64,000 nucleotides of DNA from Heterobilharzia americana (GCA_944470555.2 OX104127.1:55708140-55772139); one strand, 5' to 3'. Shown: positions 13,016 to 23,904, numbered from the stretch's first letter. The notes: generated from the sequence alone by a model not told the origin. Program-made: numbers and translations.

Positions 13016-13425
13016 TATTGTAGTGTTGAAATAGAAAAGCAAGGGTTTTTAGATTCAATAAGACCGAACGTTTAACAGTCTATCACATCAAATCACCTAA
13101 ACTGTTATGATTATTTCAAAATGGAGTGTGAGAGGAGAAAATTATTCTTCCCCAAACTGTTTGGTTACAAATGATTTGTTTATATAGAATGGTATCGGAA
13201 TTGGTTATCTGGTTTTTAATGTCAAGTTATAAAGGCAACCGTTTACGGCATATTATCTGAAGTAATTTACTTGTTGCAAAATATATATTCTAAAACCAGC
13301 CACTTGTAAAGAGTAAATGTGATTTAAAATACACCCTTACGTACTGGATAATAAAATAGCTATATAGTTTGAGATTAATGAAGATTTCATTTATTTCAAA
13401 GTAGTTTTCATCAGAGATTAAAAGT
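13016..13425. other. AT-rich stretch with no recognised gene
   Basis: No gene or repeat recognised. Confidence 0.45.
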
Positions 13426-13429
13426 CCTG

Positions 13430-13565
13430 GTTTCCATTTCTGGCACGTTCATGGGCGCCAACTACTGAGGAGTCCCGTATTGTGATGAAACAGCTGTTCA
13501 GTGCTCCAAAGTTTATCACTGGTCCTCCAGTTGATGTCAGTCCATGATGAATACTAGCTGGGAAT
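13430..13565 (+). repeat. F2 repeat, 3' half with ribozyme
   Basis: Starts near 'ttcatgggcgcc', contains a hammerhead core (separate entry) and ends with the F2 signature 'ccagttgatgtcagtccatgatgaatact' between 13524 and 13554. The tRNA head is missing. Confidence 0.6.
13456..13505 (+). ncRNA. F2 hammerhead ribozyme, core residues kept
   Basis: CTGAGGA at 13465-13471 and GAAA at 13487-13490 are intact, with a GTT cleavage triplet at 13496-13498, so all invariant core residues of a type I hammerhead are present. Helix II (GTCC against GTGAT) is weak, and helix I pairs only partly with 'CAGTGC' after the cleavage site. Activity is doubtful. The core identification is direct from sequence. Confidence 0.5.
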
Positions 13566-13618
13566 AAAATAATCCTTTATACATAAGATCAGTGTTTATA
13601 TATTTGGCTCTTGTTTGA

Positions 13619-14069
13619 CGTATCAAAAAAATACCCCTTTCACATGAGGTAACTCTCATCACACAGTCACCTACTGGGTAACACCTTGCCATCTAAATTA
13701 ATGAACACTGGGTTCGAGATCCACTAGGAATAACATCAATCACTGGAATACATGAACATCCAGCTGACAAGTCCCTAATAGGACAAAGCACAAGCCCTAG
13801 ATTCCACTGCTTGTCAACTAGACGAATACAACATCATGAACATCACACAGTATCGAACCATATGCATAGGAGCTCATCTATCAACAGAGGTTGAAGAATT
13901 CAACCCCATATTACAACAGGAAATTACAAGTATCAAAATAAAACGAATGCAAGTGTTACATTAACCATTTCAACGAAATCCCTCTGTGTGAACTTGGAAT
14001 TAAAGGGGAGATAATTTAAGTGAAGTTCACAAAACTCATCTTTCAAGATGTTTCAGGCAGCCAACTTAA
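13619..14069 (+). repeat. Sm-alpha variant with long 3' tail, arm 1 of inverted duplicate
   Basis: A tRNA-like B box ('gggttcgagatcc', about 13711), a dead ribozyme (CTGACAA with G8 to A, then GGACAAAGC) at 13766-13800 and a 3' body to 13945. About 120 bases that the other copies lack follow ('cattaaccatttcaacgaaa..aaaggggagataat'). The whole block is repeated in inverted orientation at 19210-19666 with only a few differences. Confidence 0.75.
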
Positions 14070-14239
14070 ACATTATTCGAGCTGAAAGTAATTAACAAAA
14101 TGTTGGATCCAAACACTAGTTGTATGTTAGTAAACTACTGCTTTAAAACATCAGCCTACTAGAAGTAAAGTGGTTTGTTTTCAATAATTCATACGTTTAC
14201 CTAAATCTTTTCAAAATGGTATCAGTAACTGATTCATAA

Positions 14240-14350
14240 TGGATAATGGGTAGCAGTGGAATATAGGACATGTGTTTCGTCATTATTATGTGTAAGTGAA
14301 ACGCAGATAATATCGAGGCAACTGCACACGAGCCCAAATGCCATTAGAGA
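14240..14350. repeat. Sm-alpha fragment, fold-back
   Basis: 'agcagtggaatataggac.tgtgtttcgtc' is a reverse-strand ribozyme 3' half. It is followed by forward-strand body ('aatatcgaggcaactgcacacgagccc'). The two orientations meet near 14300. Confidence 0.45.
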
Positions 14351-14374
14351 CCAATCAGTTAGGTCCAGTCAGCG

Positions 14375-14700
14375 AGTGGCTATTGCAAGTAACAAAAGCG
14401 CCTATCGTGACTCAGTGGCCAAGTGGATAAAGCTCTGGCATTTAAACCGATCGGTTTCGGATTACAGTTTAAGTGGGAATAGCATTGCTCACTGGTAAGC
14501 AATTATATCCAGCTGACGACTCCCAAATCGGATGATACATTAGTTCTTAATTCCACTCCTAGCCATTAGCCATCATCAATATAAAGCTGAGACACGGGCA
14601 ATATCTAGACACGTTTACAGGAACCAAAAATGCCAATATACAACTATTAATTCGGTCTCATTGACAACGGGATAATGCAAGTAACAATCGTAGAAGGTAT
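14375..14700 (+). repeat. Sm-alpha-like SINE, forward copy
   Basis: A-box-like 'tggccaagtggataaag' at 14418-14434, B-box-like 'ggattacagtt' at about 14459 and the ribozyme left half 'ccagCTGACGActcc' at about 14510. The right half is lost. The 3' body continues to about 14700 ('gggataatgcaagtaac'). The open frame at 14256-14498 is a chance read-through. Confidence 0.6.
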
Positions 14701-14944
14701 TTTCCGCGAAATGTGTCTTTACTGTAAAAACGACACTTTAATGCTTTGTAATCCAGTATGCAGGTGGAAGTAGGTTGTATATACCAGTCTATCTTGTTCC
14801 AAGTAACAATAAGTTATTTAGCATTTACCACATGAATGGTATCTTGGCATTCCTGAAGAAAATGATTATTTAGCAAACCATTTTTGTTGAATGGGATGGT
14901 AAACATATTCATCAGTACACATAACTTAACTGTTCATTTGAGTG

Positions 14945-15430
14945 TCCATCATCCATCCAGATTAACCTGCAACAACCACCATCTCCGAACGTTTGGCTTT
15001 CGAGAAGAGGCTAGACAGTTTACGGTAGAACTCGTACTTCGCTTCATCCGAGCTGCAGTTAGTGGGTGGGCAAGAGAGATTACAAAGAGACAACGGCGAG
15101 TTTCAATATTCCTCTTAGTTCTCACTGTGCCGTTCAGTCGCATATCTCAGAGGCGACTACCAACTGGGATCCAGTCTAGTAGTGAGCTTTCTGCCCTAGT
15201 GCTTAATGTTATGCCTTCACCTTCAAGACCCCAAGAGCTAGCTATCGGATCTCCAGAAACTCGAAGGGTGAATTTCGCGTATTCACCAGATTGGCCGGGA
15301 GATGTTAGGTGAATGACCGCACTTGGGTCCTGTATGCGTGTCTCATAAACACAGCACACATCCATGCCCCTAGTTGCTAGAGTCTTTGCCAATGAAGCCT
15401 GTTGACCAACTTGACGGAAGGTGCGGACAC
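14945..15430 (-). pseudogene. Non-LTR retrotransposon endonuclease domain, broken
   Basis: Reverse-strand reading gives an N-terminal APE-type endonuclease segment of a non-LTR retrotransposon. 'KTLATRGMDVCCVYETRIQD' holds the metal-binding glutamate (ET), and 'LLDWIPVGSRL' and 'RLNGTVRTKRNIETRRCLFV' follow. The frame 15392 to 14949 is continuous except for one stop codon (TGA at 15149-15147), which sits where a cysteine codon would be one base different. After about 14949 the homology stops, so the rest of the endonuclease and the reverse transcriptase are absent. The forward-strand frame at 14884-15312 is its antisense. I judge it to be a different family from the RTE copies elsewhere in the window. 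Confidence 0.7.
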
Positions 15431-16200
15431 TGAAGACCCCGATGTGTAATTTGAAGCGTGGTTTAAGGAGAGCAGTGATGCTATTCTGTGAACTCAGATT
15501 GTTGTCAAGGGCTGAAGAAGTAGGAGAAATTAAAGATCATGTAGTATTGTTAATTGGGAGACGTGAAGGAAGATTAGGAGGTAATGAGGTAGAGATGGAT
15601 AGGAGTCTGAGGAAACTTGAGTGCTAACAGAGTTGTGAGAGAGATTGATACTTCTCAGCTGCCCACACCGTGGAAGGTTATTTCTTCTTAAAGTACCTCA
15701 AAGAGATTTGTGTGACCGCAGAGCCCATTGGACATCTGTTTGAGGCCTGTCACACTCAGCATTTTGTGTACGATTATTTTGATTATTTGTTGTTTTGGGG
15801 TCAGATGGTCGAAAAGAAACGACAAATGAACCAACACCGCCTGTCCAGCAGACTGTGGGGCATGGTGGAGTGTGTTATTTTTGGGGCCGACCTTTTCTTA
15901 CCCCCCCCCCTTTCACTGAGAAGCCAGCATCAGCATAGCACTGCTGGTCATCCAAGGGAAACACCTTACTGCTGTCACACCCCATCCGGCTAACAGCAGT
16001 ACACCTTTGCCCTCAGACCCCTATCATAGTGTAGTCATTTACACCACAAAGGTAACCATTATCCAACAGACCTTTCTGGTATGGTAAGACCATAAGGGAA
16101 CAAGTGTTCCACTAGCATAGCTCGTTGGGTCATTGTGATATACAAACACGATCACTACGTCAAGATAGCAGTTATCGATCGGTCATTTGAGTGTAGGCTA
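15431..16200 (-). other. Probable 5' region of the non-LTR element
   Basis: A block of noticeably higher GC content and complexity directly upstream (reverse strand) of the endonuclease fragment, ending near 16200 where AT-rich DNA resumes. It includes a run of ten C at about 15901-15910. No frame is convincing, and the frames at 15421-15627 and 15670-15993 are antisense to the presumed element. Assignment as its 5' untranslated region rests on adjacency and composition only. Confidence 0.4.
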
Positions 16201-16710
16201 AACTGAACTACTAAAAGCTTTCTGTTCTATCTAAGAGCTTCAAATTCTTTCCCCCTTTTTCTACTTAATACTTTTATTACAAATTCTCTTTATGATTAGG
16301 ATAACCTGAATTATAATGACAATACTATTGAAAATCTTAGTTGATTTAAGACAAAAATTATTCTGTTAAAAACAGATAATTTTCAGTTTAATTATCAAAT
16401 TTTTTTTCAACGAAAAATATATCTCATCAATTTGATTCATTTCAACCCTTTTTTCAAAAATATTATCAAGTAATGGATTAGAGCAGATAACTTGAATTTC
16501 AATATTTAACAAGGGTTGAAATAAATTGAAGTTGTAATATCAGCTGAAAAATTGAATCGAATTTCAGTTATATTATTCTTATTTCATCAAAGACAAAAGT
16601 AGATCAAGAGATTATTTTCTGTTTACTTCAATGATTTAACGAATATTAATGTCTTTCCTATTGATTTTACTATGATTTTTATTAAACGAATAGAAAAATT
16701 CTATATAAAG
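16201..16710. other. AT-rich stretch with no recognised gene
   Basis: Strongly AT-rich. Nothing recognised. Confidence 0.5.
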
Positions 16711-16722
16711 TAGTAAAGACAT

Positions 16723-18022
16723 TATTATTAGTCCCTTGGGTTCCTAATGGAACATACCGCTTCAGTAGCACGTCTCCAGTGACCTCTGTTCTCTGAGATC
16801 TTTTGAACCTGGCTCCACGATAGCCCAGAAGCTCTCATTTCTTCCTCACACGATCTCCTCCATGTCACCCTCGGACGTCTATTTCGTCGCTTCCCATGGG
16901 GATTCCATTCAAGCAACTGGCCTGAAGTGTGATGTCCCCAGTCGGCCTTCTCAGTGCATGCCCAATCCATTTCCATTTCCTCCTGCATATTTGTTGCGTC
17001 ATAGGTTCTTGGTCGGTTCGTTCCCAGAGCTCCTTGTTGCTTATTCTCATTATTCTGGCCATCTGATATTCAGTAGTGAGCCAGCGTAGGCAGTTGTTGA
17101 TGAATGTCTGTAGTTTACTGGAAATCCCTTTCGTAACGCACCAAGTCTCTGAACCATACAGCATCACTGACTTGACTGAATTAGCGTTGAAAATCCGGAT
17201 TTTATTCCACATACTGAGTGCATATCTCCACACTGGCTTCAGGCTAATGAACGTCTGTCTTGCTTTTCCGATTCTGACTTTGACTTCCTCGTCAGTGCTG
17301 TCTGTAGTTGAAACAGTGCTGCCTGAATAAGTGAAAGAGGTTACTTCCTTTAAGTTTTTCCCGTTGATGGTGATTGGAGTTTGTTGTTGTTGTTGTTGGA
17401 GTTGTTGGTGCGGTATCTTCATCACTTCTGTCTTCTCTATATTCACTTGAAGTCCCGTCTTCGCTGCCTCGCCTCTTCTGCCAACTTGTTAGTTTTAGCC
17501 TGTAGATCTTCAAGTTTATGTGACATCAGGCACAAGTCATCACTGGCGAAATCCAAATCTTCTGGGTTCTTTTCCGCAGTCCAGCTAGCGTATCCCCTTC
17601 TTCTTGCTCCCCACTGTTTGCTGCATGATCCAGTCCAATCGACCACAATCAGGAATATCATGGGGGATAGTAGGCAACCTTGTTTCACTTCTGTCTTCAT
17701 TCTACTTCAAAAGCATCACTGAGCTTCCCATTGTGAATTACTTAGCATGTGGCATCTTCATATAGTTGTTGAATGAGGCGGAGAAGGGTTGGCGGTACTC
17801 CGTAGTAATGAAGCAGTTTCCAAATTACTTCTCGGTCGACGCTGTCAAAGGCCTTCTCAAAGTCGATAAAGTTGAGGTAGAGAGCTGATTGCCATTCTAT
17901 GCTCTGTTCTATGATGATGCAAAGCGTTTCAATTTGGTCCGCACAGGATTTTTACTTCCTGAAGCCTGCCTATTCCGGTCGCAGTTTTGAATCCAGTGCA
18001 ACCTTAAGCCTCTCCAGGATGA
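16723..18022 (-). mobile_element. RTE-class retrotransposon, 5'-truncated, with 12-bp target-site duplication
   Basis: On the reverse strand it begins inside the palm of the reverse transcriptase and runs to the conserved 3' end ('ggaacccaagggac') and (AAT)n tail at 16721-16730. Readable pieces are 'LNFIDFEKAFDSVD' near 17840-17880, the catalytic box as 'FASDDLCLMSHKLEDL' (17505-17550, with the first catalytic Asp changed to Ser), 'VNIEKTEVMKIPHQ', 'WNKIRIFNANSVKSVMLYGS' and 'KWIGHALRRP'. The longest uninterrupted part is 17446-16865 (193 codons). The direct repeat TAGTAAAGACAT occurs at 16711-16722 and 18023-18034, so this is one insertion event with a 5' truncation. Confidence 0.92.
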
Positions 18023-18181
18023 TAGTAAAGACATAATAATGAAGAAAATCTCCATTTTAACAATTTCATTTACTAAAGCTATACAATCGTATTTAAGATA
18101 ACAGCCTATTATTATTATTATTATTCAATAGCGAGATGTGATTATACATGGGTACTCAGTAACTTACTTCGAAGCAACCAC

Positions 18182-18434
18182 CATCATTATTATTATTTGC
18201 CTCTTGGGTTCCTAGTGGAAAATAGAGCTTCAGTAGCACATCTCCATTCCACTCTGTTCTCTGCAAACTTTTCAACCTACCTACATGACAGCCCAGAAGC
18301 TCTCATTTCTTTCTCACACGATCGTATGATGTCCCCAAATGGTCTTCTCAGTGTATGCTCAACCCATCTCCACTTCCTACTGCAGATTTGTTAAGTGATA
18401 GGTTCTTGGTTGGTCCGTTGCCAGAGTTCCTTTT
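18182..18434 (-). mobile_element. Short RTE 3' end with 11-bp target-site duplication
   Basis: Only the last 250 bp of the RTE: the reverse strand ends in 'ggaacccaagaggcaaat' plus a (AAT)n tail, and the C-terminal segment is frameshifted. GAAGCAACCAC is present at 18171-18181 and 18435-18445. This is a severely 5'-truncated insertion next to the larger copy at 16723-18022. Confidence 0.88.
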
Positions 18435-18529
18435 GAAGCAACCACTAGTAAGGGCTGAATGTCCGGAAATGATGAGGTGACTAAGAGTGAATTCAGGTTG
18501 GTATTCATCACGAACTAACATTATTTAAG

Positions 18530-18850
18530 GGAATATTGGGAATTTGGGAGCATTCGACAGCTGTTTCATCCTCGTACGAGACTGTTCAGGAGTGTCGACC
18601 CGTGACACTGCTCCTCCAGGGATTGAATTCCAGACCTTCAGTTTCCACGGCTATCACGTCATCGCTGAGCCGCTAGGTTGGAATTCAGGAGTCCACATTT
18701 CCTACTTCTCTCAGTTCACGATATAGTGCAACCTCTATTTTTTGTCGTCATTGAGTAACTGTCTTCATGTTCGACTTAGTTTACCCCATCAGTCATGACT
18801 TCTCATTGGATCTTCGGGAATCACCTCTAGAATTGAGGTACCAATAAGAT
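18530..18850 (-). repeat. F2 repeat, reverse copy (first unit of a tandem pair)
   Basis: Reverse-strand F2 with a tRNA-like head at about 18610-18680 and a ribozyme remnant at 18551-18600. The remnant keeps 'GATGAAACAGCTGTC' but reads CTGAACA (G8 changed to C). The 5' unit includes 'cgatatagtgcaacctc' at 18719 and continues to about 18850. A second partial unit begins at 18895, offset 403 bp. Confidence 0.65.
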
Positions 18851-18894
18851 CAAATTAATTCGATTTGGTGGTTTGTAAGCACTTATTTACTAAT

Positions 18895-18975
18895 TTAGGA
18901 CTGGTGTTCGCCATGAACTGATATCAGTTGGAGAAATATTAGAAATATGGGGGCACTGGACAGCCGAGGAATACC
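18895..18975 (-). repeat. F2 repeat, second partial unit
   Basis: 'catgaactgatatcagttggagaaatatt' and 'gggcactggacagc' are the F2 3' end on the reverse strand. They stand 403 bp from the same phrase in the unit to the left, so the two are parts of a tandem dimer in the same orientation. Confidence 0.6.
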
Positions 18976-19205
18976 AATTTGAAATTAACAAATAAATCCC
19001 TACAAACCTCCAAATTAAACGGGTGACTATTTCGGACAACCAAGCTTAACAACTTTCCGAAATACGCATATGGACTTAAAGCTGTGTACAGCCAAAGTAC
19101 ACTCCACCACAAGAACAAGCAAACCAGAATATGCATGCTAGAATGGCCATAAACGGCATTCTGTCCGTAACACCATGAAGTATGAATTGCCTACTAGGAA
19201 ATGTT
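18976..19205. other. Unassigned sequence
   Basis: No recognised element. The composition is more even than the surrounding AT-rich DNA. The reverse-strand frame at 18939-19136 shows nothing I recognise. Confidence 0.35.
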
Positions 19206-19209
19206 ATAT

Positions 19210-19666
19210 TTAAGTTGGCTGCCTGAAACATCTTGAAAGATGAGTTTTGTGAACTTCACTTAAATTATCTCCCCTTTAATTCCAAGTTCACACAGAGGAC
19301 TTTCGTTGAAATGGTTAATGTAACACTTGCATTCGTTTTTTGATACTTGTAATTTCCTGTTGTTATATGGGATTGAATTCCTCAACCTCTGTTGATAGAT
19401 GAGCTCCTATGCATATGGTTCGATACTGTGTGATGTTCATGATGTTGTATTCATCTAGTTGACAAGCAGTGGAATCTAGGACTTGCGTTCTGTCCTATTA
19501 GGGACTTGTCAGCTGGATGTGCATGTACTCCAGTGATTGATGTTATTCCTACTGGATCTCGAACCCAGTGTTCATTAATTTAGATGTCAAGGTGTTACCC
19601 AGTAGGTGACTGTGTGATGAGAGTTACCTCATGTGCAACGGGTATAAATTGTTATTTTGATACTTC
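19210..19666 (-). repeat. Sm-alpha variant with long 3' tail, arm 2 of inverted duplicate
   Basis: Reverse complement of 13619-14069, including the family-atypical 120-bp tail. The ribozyme on the reverse strand reads CTGACAA, GTCCCTAATAGGAC, then AGAAC instead of GAAAC. Like its partner it is dead through G8 to A and a damaged GAAA. Helix I (ACATCCAG against CTAGATT) is partly kept. Confidence 0.75.
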
Positions 19667-19989
19667 CAATTTCTTGTTTCGTTTGTGCTTATTCTATGAT
19701 GCTGGAGTTAATGAATCTAGATGGATAACTATCTTCTAGTGGGTGGGATGTTACGTAGATATCTTATTTCACTATCTATGATATCATTAGAACAGATTTT
19801 CAGTATCTTGGACATGGTGAATGTAAAATGTTCGGTTTATTAGTAAAAGCTACACAGGTTTGGAAGTTGACTAACTCTCCATATCAATGGTGCTTATTTG
19901 TACACAAATCTTTAGACAGAATTACACGAACTTGTTTTTACTCCATCCATGATTGAAACTGTTGAATTTTACGCATGAATGTACAACAG
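19667..19989. other. AT-rich stretch with no recognised gene
   Basis: Nothing recognised. It may contain the worn upstream continuation of the neighbouring PLE fragment. Confidence 0.35.
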
Positions 19990-20445
19990 TGAAGGTGTTG
20001 AAGAGGTTATTCAAGTCAAATTTTTGATACAGTATGTTTAATTGAGTAATGTATAAACGACACTTTTCCAGATTGAACCATGAAATAGTCAGCTAAGTGC
20101 GAGCCAAGAGGAAACCCACTAGCCACCCTATCCTTTTTTGTATGGATGCAGTTCTTCTATGATCTTAAAATGAATGTTGAAGGTACATCTGTCAAGCAGT
20201 TCTTTCATGTAGCTGACTAGTATGGTAATGCTTAGGTCGTTAGATTTGGTTTAATTGCACATAAAGAATAAAAGATCATCGGAGAGAATGTTTGTAAATA
20301 CAGAAGAGGCATCTAAAGAACATTTATTTCCTGAACACACTGGCTTTTTTCAGCTGTTCAACAGAATCATAGGTGCTCTTGGTGCTGCATCTTGCCATTT
20401 ACTCGATTACTGGTTAGAAGTTATTTTTCAGCCACTTAGCGATTA
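19990..20445 (-). mobile_element. Penelope-like reverse transcriptase fragment
   Basis: Reverse-strand reading across frameshifts gives the order typical of Penelope-like reverse transcriptases: 'IAKWLKNNF', 'YDSVEQLKKASVF', the motif with the first catalytic Asp as 'CSLDASSVFTNILSDD', 'ELLDRCTFNIHFK' and 'VASGFPLGSHLADYF' (family form GVAMGSPLGPLLADI). The YxDD box and the endonuclease are absent. Stops and a frameshift near 20320 make it a pseudogene. The forward frame at 20255-20446 is antisense. Confidence 0.75.
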
Positions 20446-20509
20446 AATCAGATATGTAGAATTGATCCTATCTATTACTAATGGAAGAGAAATATGTCTT
20501 TAGGTGTTT

Positions 20510-20865
20510 TAAGTAATCCATGTAAGTTAGAGGAACAATGGAAACCTGAGAGCACTGGACAGCTGTGGTATGGGACACCTCAGCAGTGCGCACCCATGAC
20601 TCCGCCAGGGATCAAACCCGCGACCTTCACGTTCCGTGACCAGCACATCACTGACAGAAGTTGCAAATATGAACTACTGGATTACGATGCAGTGGCTCGG
20701 TAGTAACGTGCTGGCCACAGAATCTGCAGGTCACAGGTTCAATCCCTGGCGGGATCGTGGGTGCTGTCTGCCGAGGAGCATCATGCTACGACGAAACAGC
20801 TGTCCAGTGTTCCCAGTTTTTCACCGTTCTTTCAACTGATGTCAGTCTACGATGAACACTAACTT
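20510..20865. repeat. F2 repeat fold-back pair
   Basis: A reverse copy (20517 to about 20690) and a forward copy (about 20690 to 20865) meet head to head at their tRNA-like heads. The forward arm shows 'cagtggctcggtagtaacgtgctgg' and 'aggttcaatccctgg'. Its ribozyme reads CCGAGGA (U4 to C) with GAAACAGCTGTCCAGTG kept at about 20789-20807. The reverse arm keeps 'CTGAGG' and 'AGCTGTCCAGTGC' but has lost the GGACGAAA strand. Transcripts would fold into a hairpin with arms of about 170 bp. Confidence 0.75.
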
Positions 20866-20869
20866 GGAA

Positions 20870-21265
20870 ATATTTCTATATCCCCACAACCCCGTCCTAA
20901 TCCGTATAACTTAGAAATGATTGAAATCCATGATCTAGGTTGTTTATTTTGATCAGTATTAGTTACTGATTTGTTCTTCGTTTTCCGTAGAATTTTCTCG
21001 AGAAAATTTTTTGTTTGTTTAGTTCTGCAATTTCGGTCACACGGTTTTGATAATTTACTGATGTGGGCGGATCGATTATCTACCACGATTGTTGAACTTT
21101 TGTCTACCAGAATCGACATCACCTTTATTCTCTTATATTTCCTTAAGTTACCTTTTTCGTTGTTTGTACAGTCTTGGTAATTGAAATTGTCGAAAATAAG
21201 ATTTTCGTACAACTTAACTGGATTGTACAAACAAGTATTCATTTATTGATGTTTGATTTCGTGAG
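20870..21265. other. No gene supported; one open frame on the reverse strand
   Basis: The 127-codon reverse frame at 20859-21242 starts in unique sequence, and its last 18 codons run into the F2 repeat end. It has no motif I recognise and lysine- and asparagine-rich composition as expected from AT-rich chance frames. A worn retroelement or an exon cannot be excluded. Confidence 0.3.
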
Positions 21266-21269
21266 TTAT

Positions 21270-21390
21270 TGGTCAATAAGATAGCGCTCTGGCGCTTGAT
21301 GTAATGGGTGCTAGTTTTGAGTTTCAGTAGGAATACTGTCACTTACTGGGGTGCGGGTACATCCAGCTGACAAGTTAAACTCCAGAGAAG
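21270..21390 (+). repeat. Sm-alpha-like SINE fragment
   Basis: tRNA-like head ('ggtcaataagatagcgctctgg', B-box-like 'gttttgagtttc') and 'gggtacatccagCTGACAAgtt' at about 21356. The ribozyme ends after its first strand. Confidence 0.55.
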
Positions 21391-22472
21391 ACTGAACAAT
21401 CACAATATAGAGTTTTAAATTCTAATTTTTATTTCTGTATGATATTTTGCATCATTTTATTCCTTGAGAACAATATCGACTGATGGTTATCTTATTTTCT
21501 ACTGGTTTGTTTCTTAAATGCTCTCTTCATCTTAACTAAAAGGCCATGATAAATGTATCCATCAAGGTAAAAATAAGTTCGCTTAGGTATTCAGGAAAAT
21601 TCAGTATACATTTTTATTAATATGTTTAAACACTTTACTAATTAACCATTTGCAATCTCATCTAATCGAGTGATTAGTTTCTTCTGACTGATCATTACAT
21701 GAAGCTAAGATTATAGACGACTTCATTTCAAGTTTCTTTTAAAAGTGACTAAAAGGAGATATCTGAAGGCAATAAAAATGAAATTTTATTTTATTTCAGC
21801 GTAGGGAGATAGTATCGACGTGTGACTGTTGCTTAGCTAGCTGTCCAGTCTCTACATGAGACATCAGCACACTAGACTGAAGACAGCAGTATGTCGGAGC
21901 ACCTAAGGGAAGACACATTTCTATATTGCTCCAGGATGGATTCTTCTAAGTAATAATGAGAAACAGCTACCTGAACGGTCAAAAAAGATGAGTGGGAGGA
22001 CAAATACTTACCAATGACATTCAATGATGGTTTCACTGTATTGTATATTGGTAAAAAAAAGCAGAAAAATATGATTTTTTGCATTCCAACCGAGCGAATG
22101 AATGGAAACATAAGCACTATGAGGTCTAACGGCGCTGAGATCAATCCCTAGGAGGGGGCCTGTTGTGAATGTACACCAGTGAGAAGTCACATGTTATGCA
22201 TACATTTCCTGTCCCAAAACATATAACCTAAGGCTCATAATCATTTAGGAATTCTATTCAGTAGAAATAGAGAAAAGATGTTCATATTACTAGCATTCAG
22301 ACTGATTTGATTAATTGATTTCCCTCGCTTCTAGATGAGCTAGCTTAAAGAAAAGCTGCATTGCATGTAGAAATCATTCTTGTTTTCAGATTCTTATCCC
22401 TAAAATAAAGCAATGAGCCTTGTGGATTACATAGCAGTTCATACAGTCCTTTCTACATGAAAGCTGCAATAA
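21391..22472. other. AT-rich stretch with no recognised gene
   Basis: No gene supported. 21800-22200 is somewhat less AT-rich with reverse frames of up to 90 codons, none with a recognisable motif. Confidence 0.4.
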
Positions 22473-22484
22473 GTTATAAATATG

Positions 22485-23892
22485 ATTACTACTTGTCCCT
22501 TGGGTTCCTAGTGGAACACACCGCTTCACTAGCACGTTTCCAATGAGCTCTGTTCTCTGCAATCCTTTCAACCTGGCTCCGCGACAGCCCAGAAGCTCTC
22601 ATTTCCTCCTCGCACGATCTCCTCTATGTCACCCTCACCTACCCAACTCACAGTTCCCCATTCAGGTTCCACTCGAGTGCCTGGCGCGTGATATCTCCAG
22701 TCGGCCTTCTCAGTGTATGCCTAATCCATCTCCACTTCTTTCTGCATATTTGTTGAGTGATAGGTTCTTGCTTCGTTGGTTCGTTGCCAGCCAGCCAGTC
22801 AGAGTTCCTTGTTGCTTATTCTTATTATTCCGACCATTTGAGCCTCAGTAACGAGTGAGCTTAGTCAGTTGTTGATGATGCGTGTCTGTAGTTTGTTGGA
22901 AATGCCTTTCATAACGCGCCAAATTTCTGAGCCATATAGTAGCACTGACTTGACTGAGTTGATGTTGAAAATCTGGATCTTGTTCTGCTTTATGCTGAGT
23001 GTAGATCTCCACACTGATATCAGACTGATGAAAGCCTGCTTTTCTTTTCTGATTCTGGCTTTTACGTCCTCATCTGTAGCTACCTGTAGTTGAAATAGTG
23101 CTGCCTAGATATGTGAAAGAGACTACTTCCTTTAAGTTTCTCCCGTTGATGGTGATTGGTGCTTGTTGTTGTTGGTGGTGTTGCCGGTGGGGTATCTTCA
23201 TCACCCCTGTCTTCTCAACGTTCACTTGAAGTCTCGTTTTCGCTGCCTCATCTCTTCTGTCAACTTGTTAGTTTTTGCCTGTAGATCTTCGAGTTTGTGT
23301 GACATTAGACACAAGTCATCGACGAAATCTAGATCTTCTAGGATGTTTTCCCCGGTCCAGCCAGTGTATCCCCCTCCTCTTGCTCTTCACAGTTTATTGT
23401 ATGATCCAGTTCACCACAGTCAGGAAGATCATTGGTGATAGTAGATGGCAGCTTTGTCTTACTCCTTCCTGTCTTCACTTCAAAAGCATCACTGAGATTC
23501 CCATTGTGCAATTTTTTGGCACGTGGTGTCTTCATATAGATGTTGAATGAGGTTGATAAAGGTTTGTGGCAGTCCGTAGTGTTGAAGCAGTTTCCAAATT
23601 ACTTCTGTGTCAACGCATTCGAAAGCCTTTTCAAAGTCGATGAAGATGAGGTAGAGAGTTGACTGTCATTCTATAATCTGTTCTATCATGAAGCGGAGCG
23701 TTGCAATTTGGTTTGCACATGATTTGTACTGAGTCTTCGCAGGAGGATGCAGCTTAATATTTTGCTTCGGGTGAACAGAAGCATGATTCCTCGCCAGTTC
23801 TTGCAAAGACTTAGGTCTCCCTTCTTTGGGAGTTTGACAAGGTAGCCTTTCTTCCAATCTGCAGGAACCTTTCCTTCCTTACAGACTTTCTG
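22485..23892 (-). mobile_element. RTE-class retrotransposon, 5'-truncated, with 12-bp target-site duplication
   Basis: Reverse strand, from 23892: 'VCKEGKVPADWKKGYLVKLP', 'LCKNWRGIMLLFTRSKIL', then the palm with 'IDFEKAFE' around 23620, the catalytic region as 'DLDFVDDLCLM' (about 23330, one base short of the family FADDD), then the C-terminal part and the 3' end 'ggaacccaagggacaag' at about 22495. AGTTATAAATAT is found at 22473-22484 and 23893-23904, so the right end marks the 5' truncation point just upstream of the first reverse transcriptase motifs. Several frameshifts are present. Forward frames in this interval are antisense. Confidence 0.92.
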
Positions 23893-23904
23893 AGTTATAA
23901 ATAT

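Noticed and set aside
14884..15312. 142-codon forward frame
   Set aside because: It is the antisense of a non-LTR endonuclease that reads well on the reverse strand.
20859..21242. 127-codon reverse frame as a gene
   Set aside because: It ends inside an F2 repeat and shows no motif. The composition fits a chance frame.
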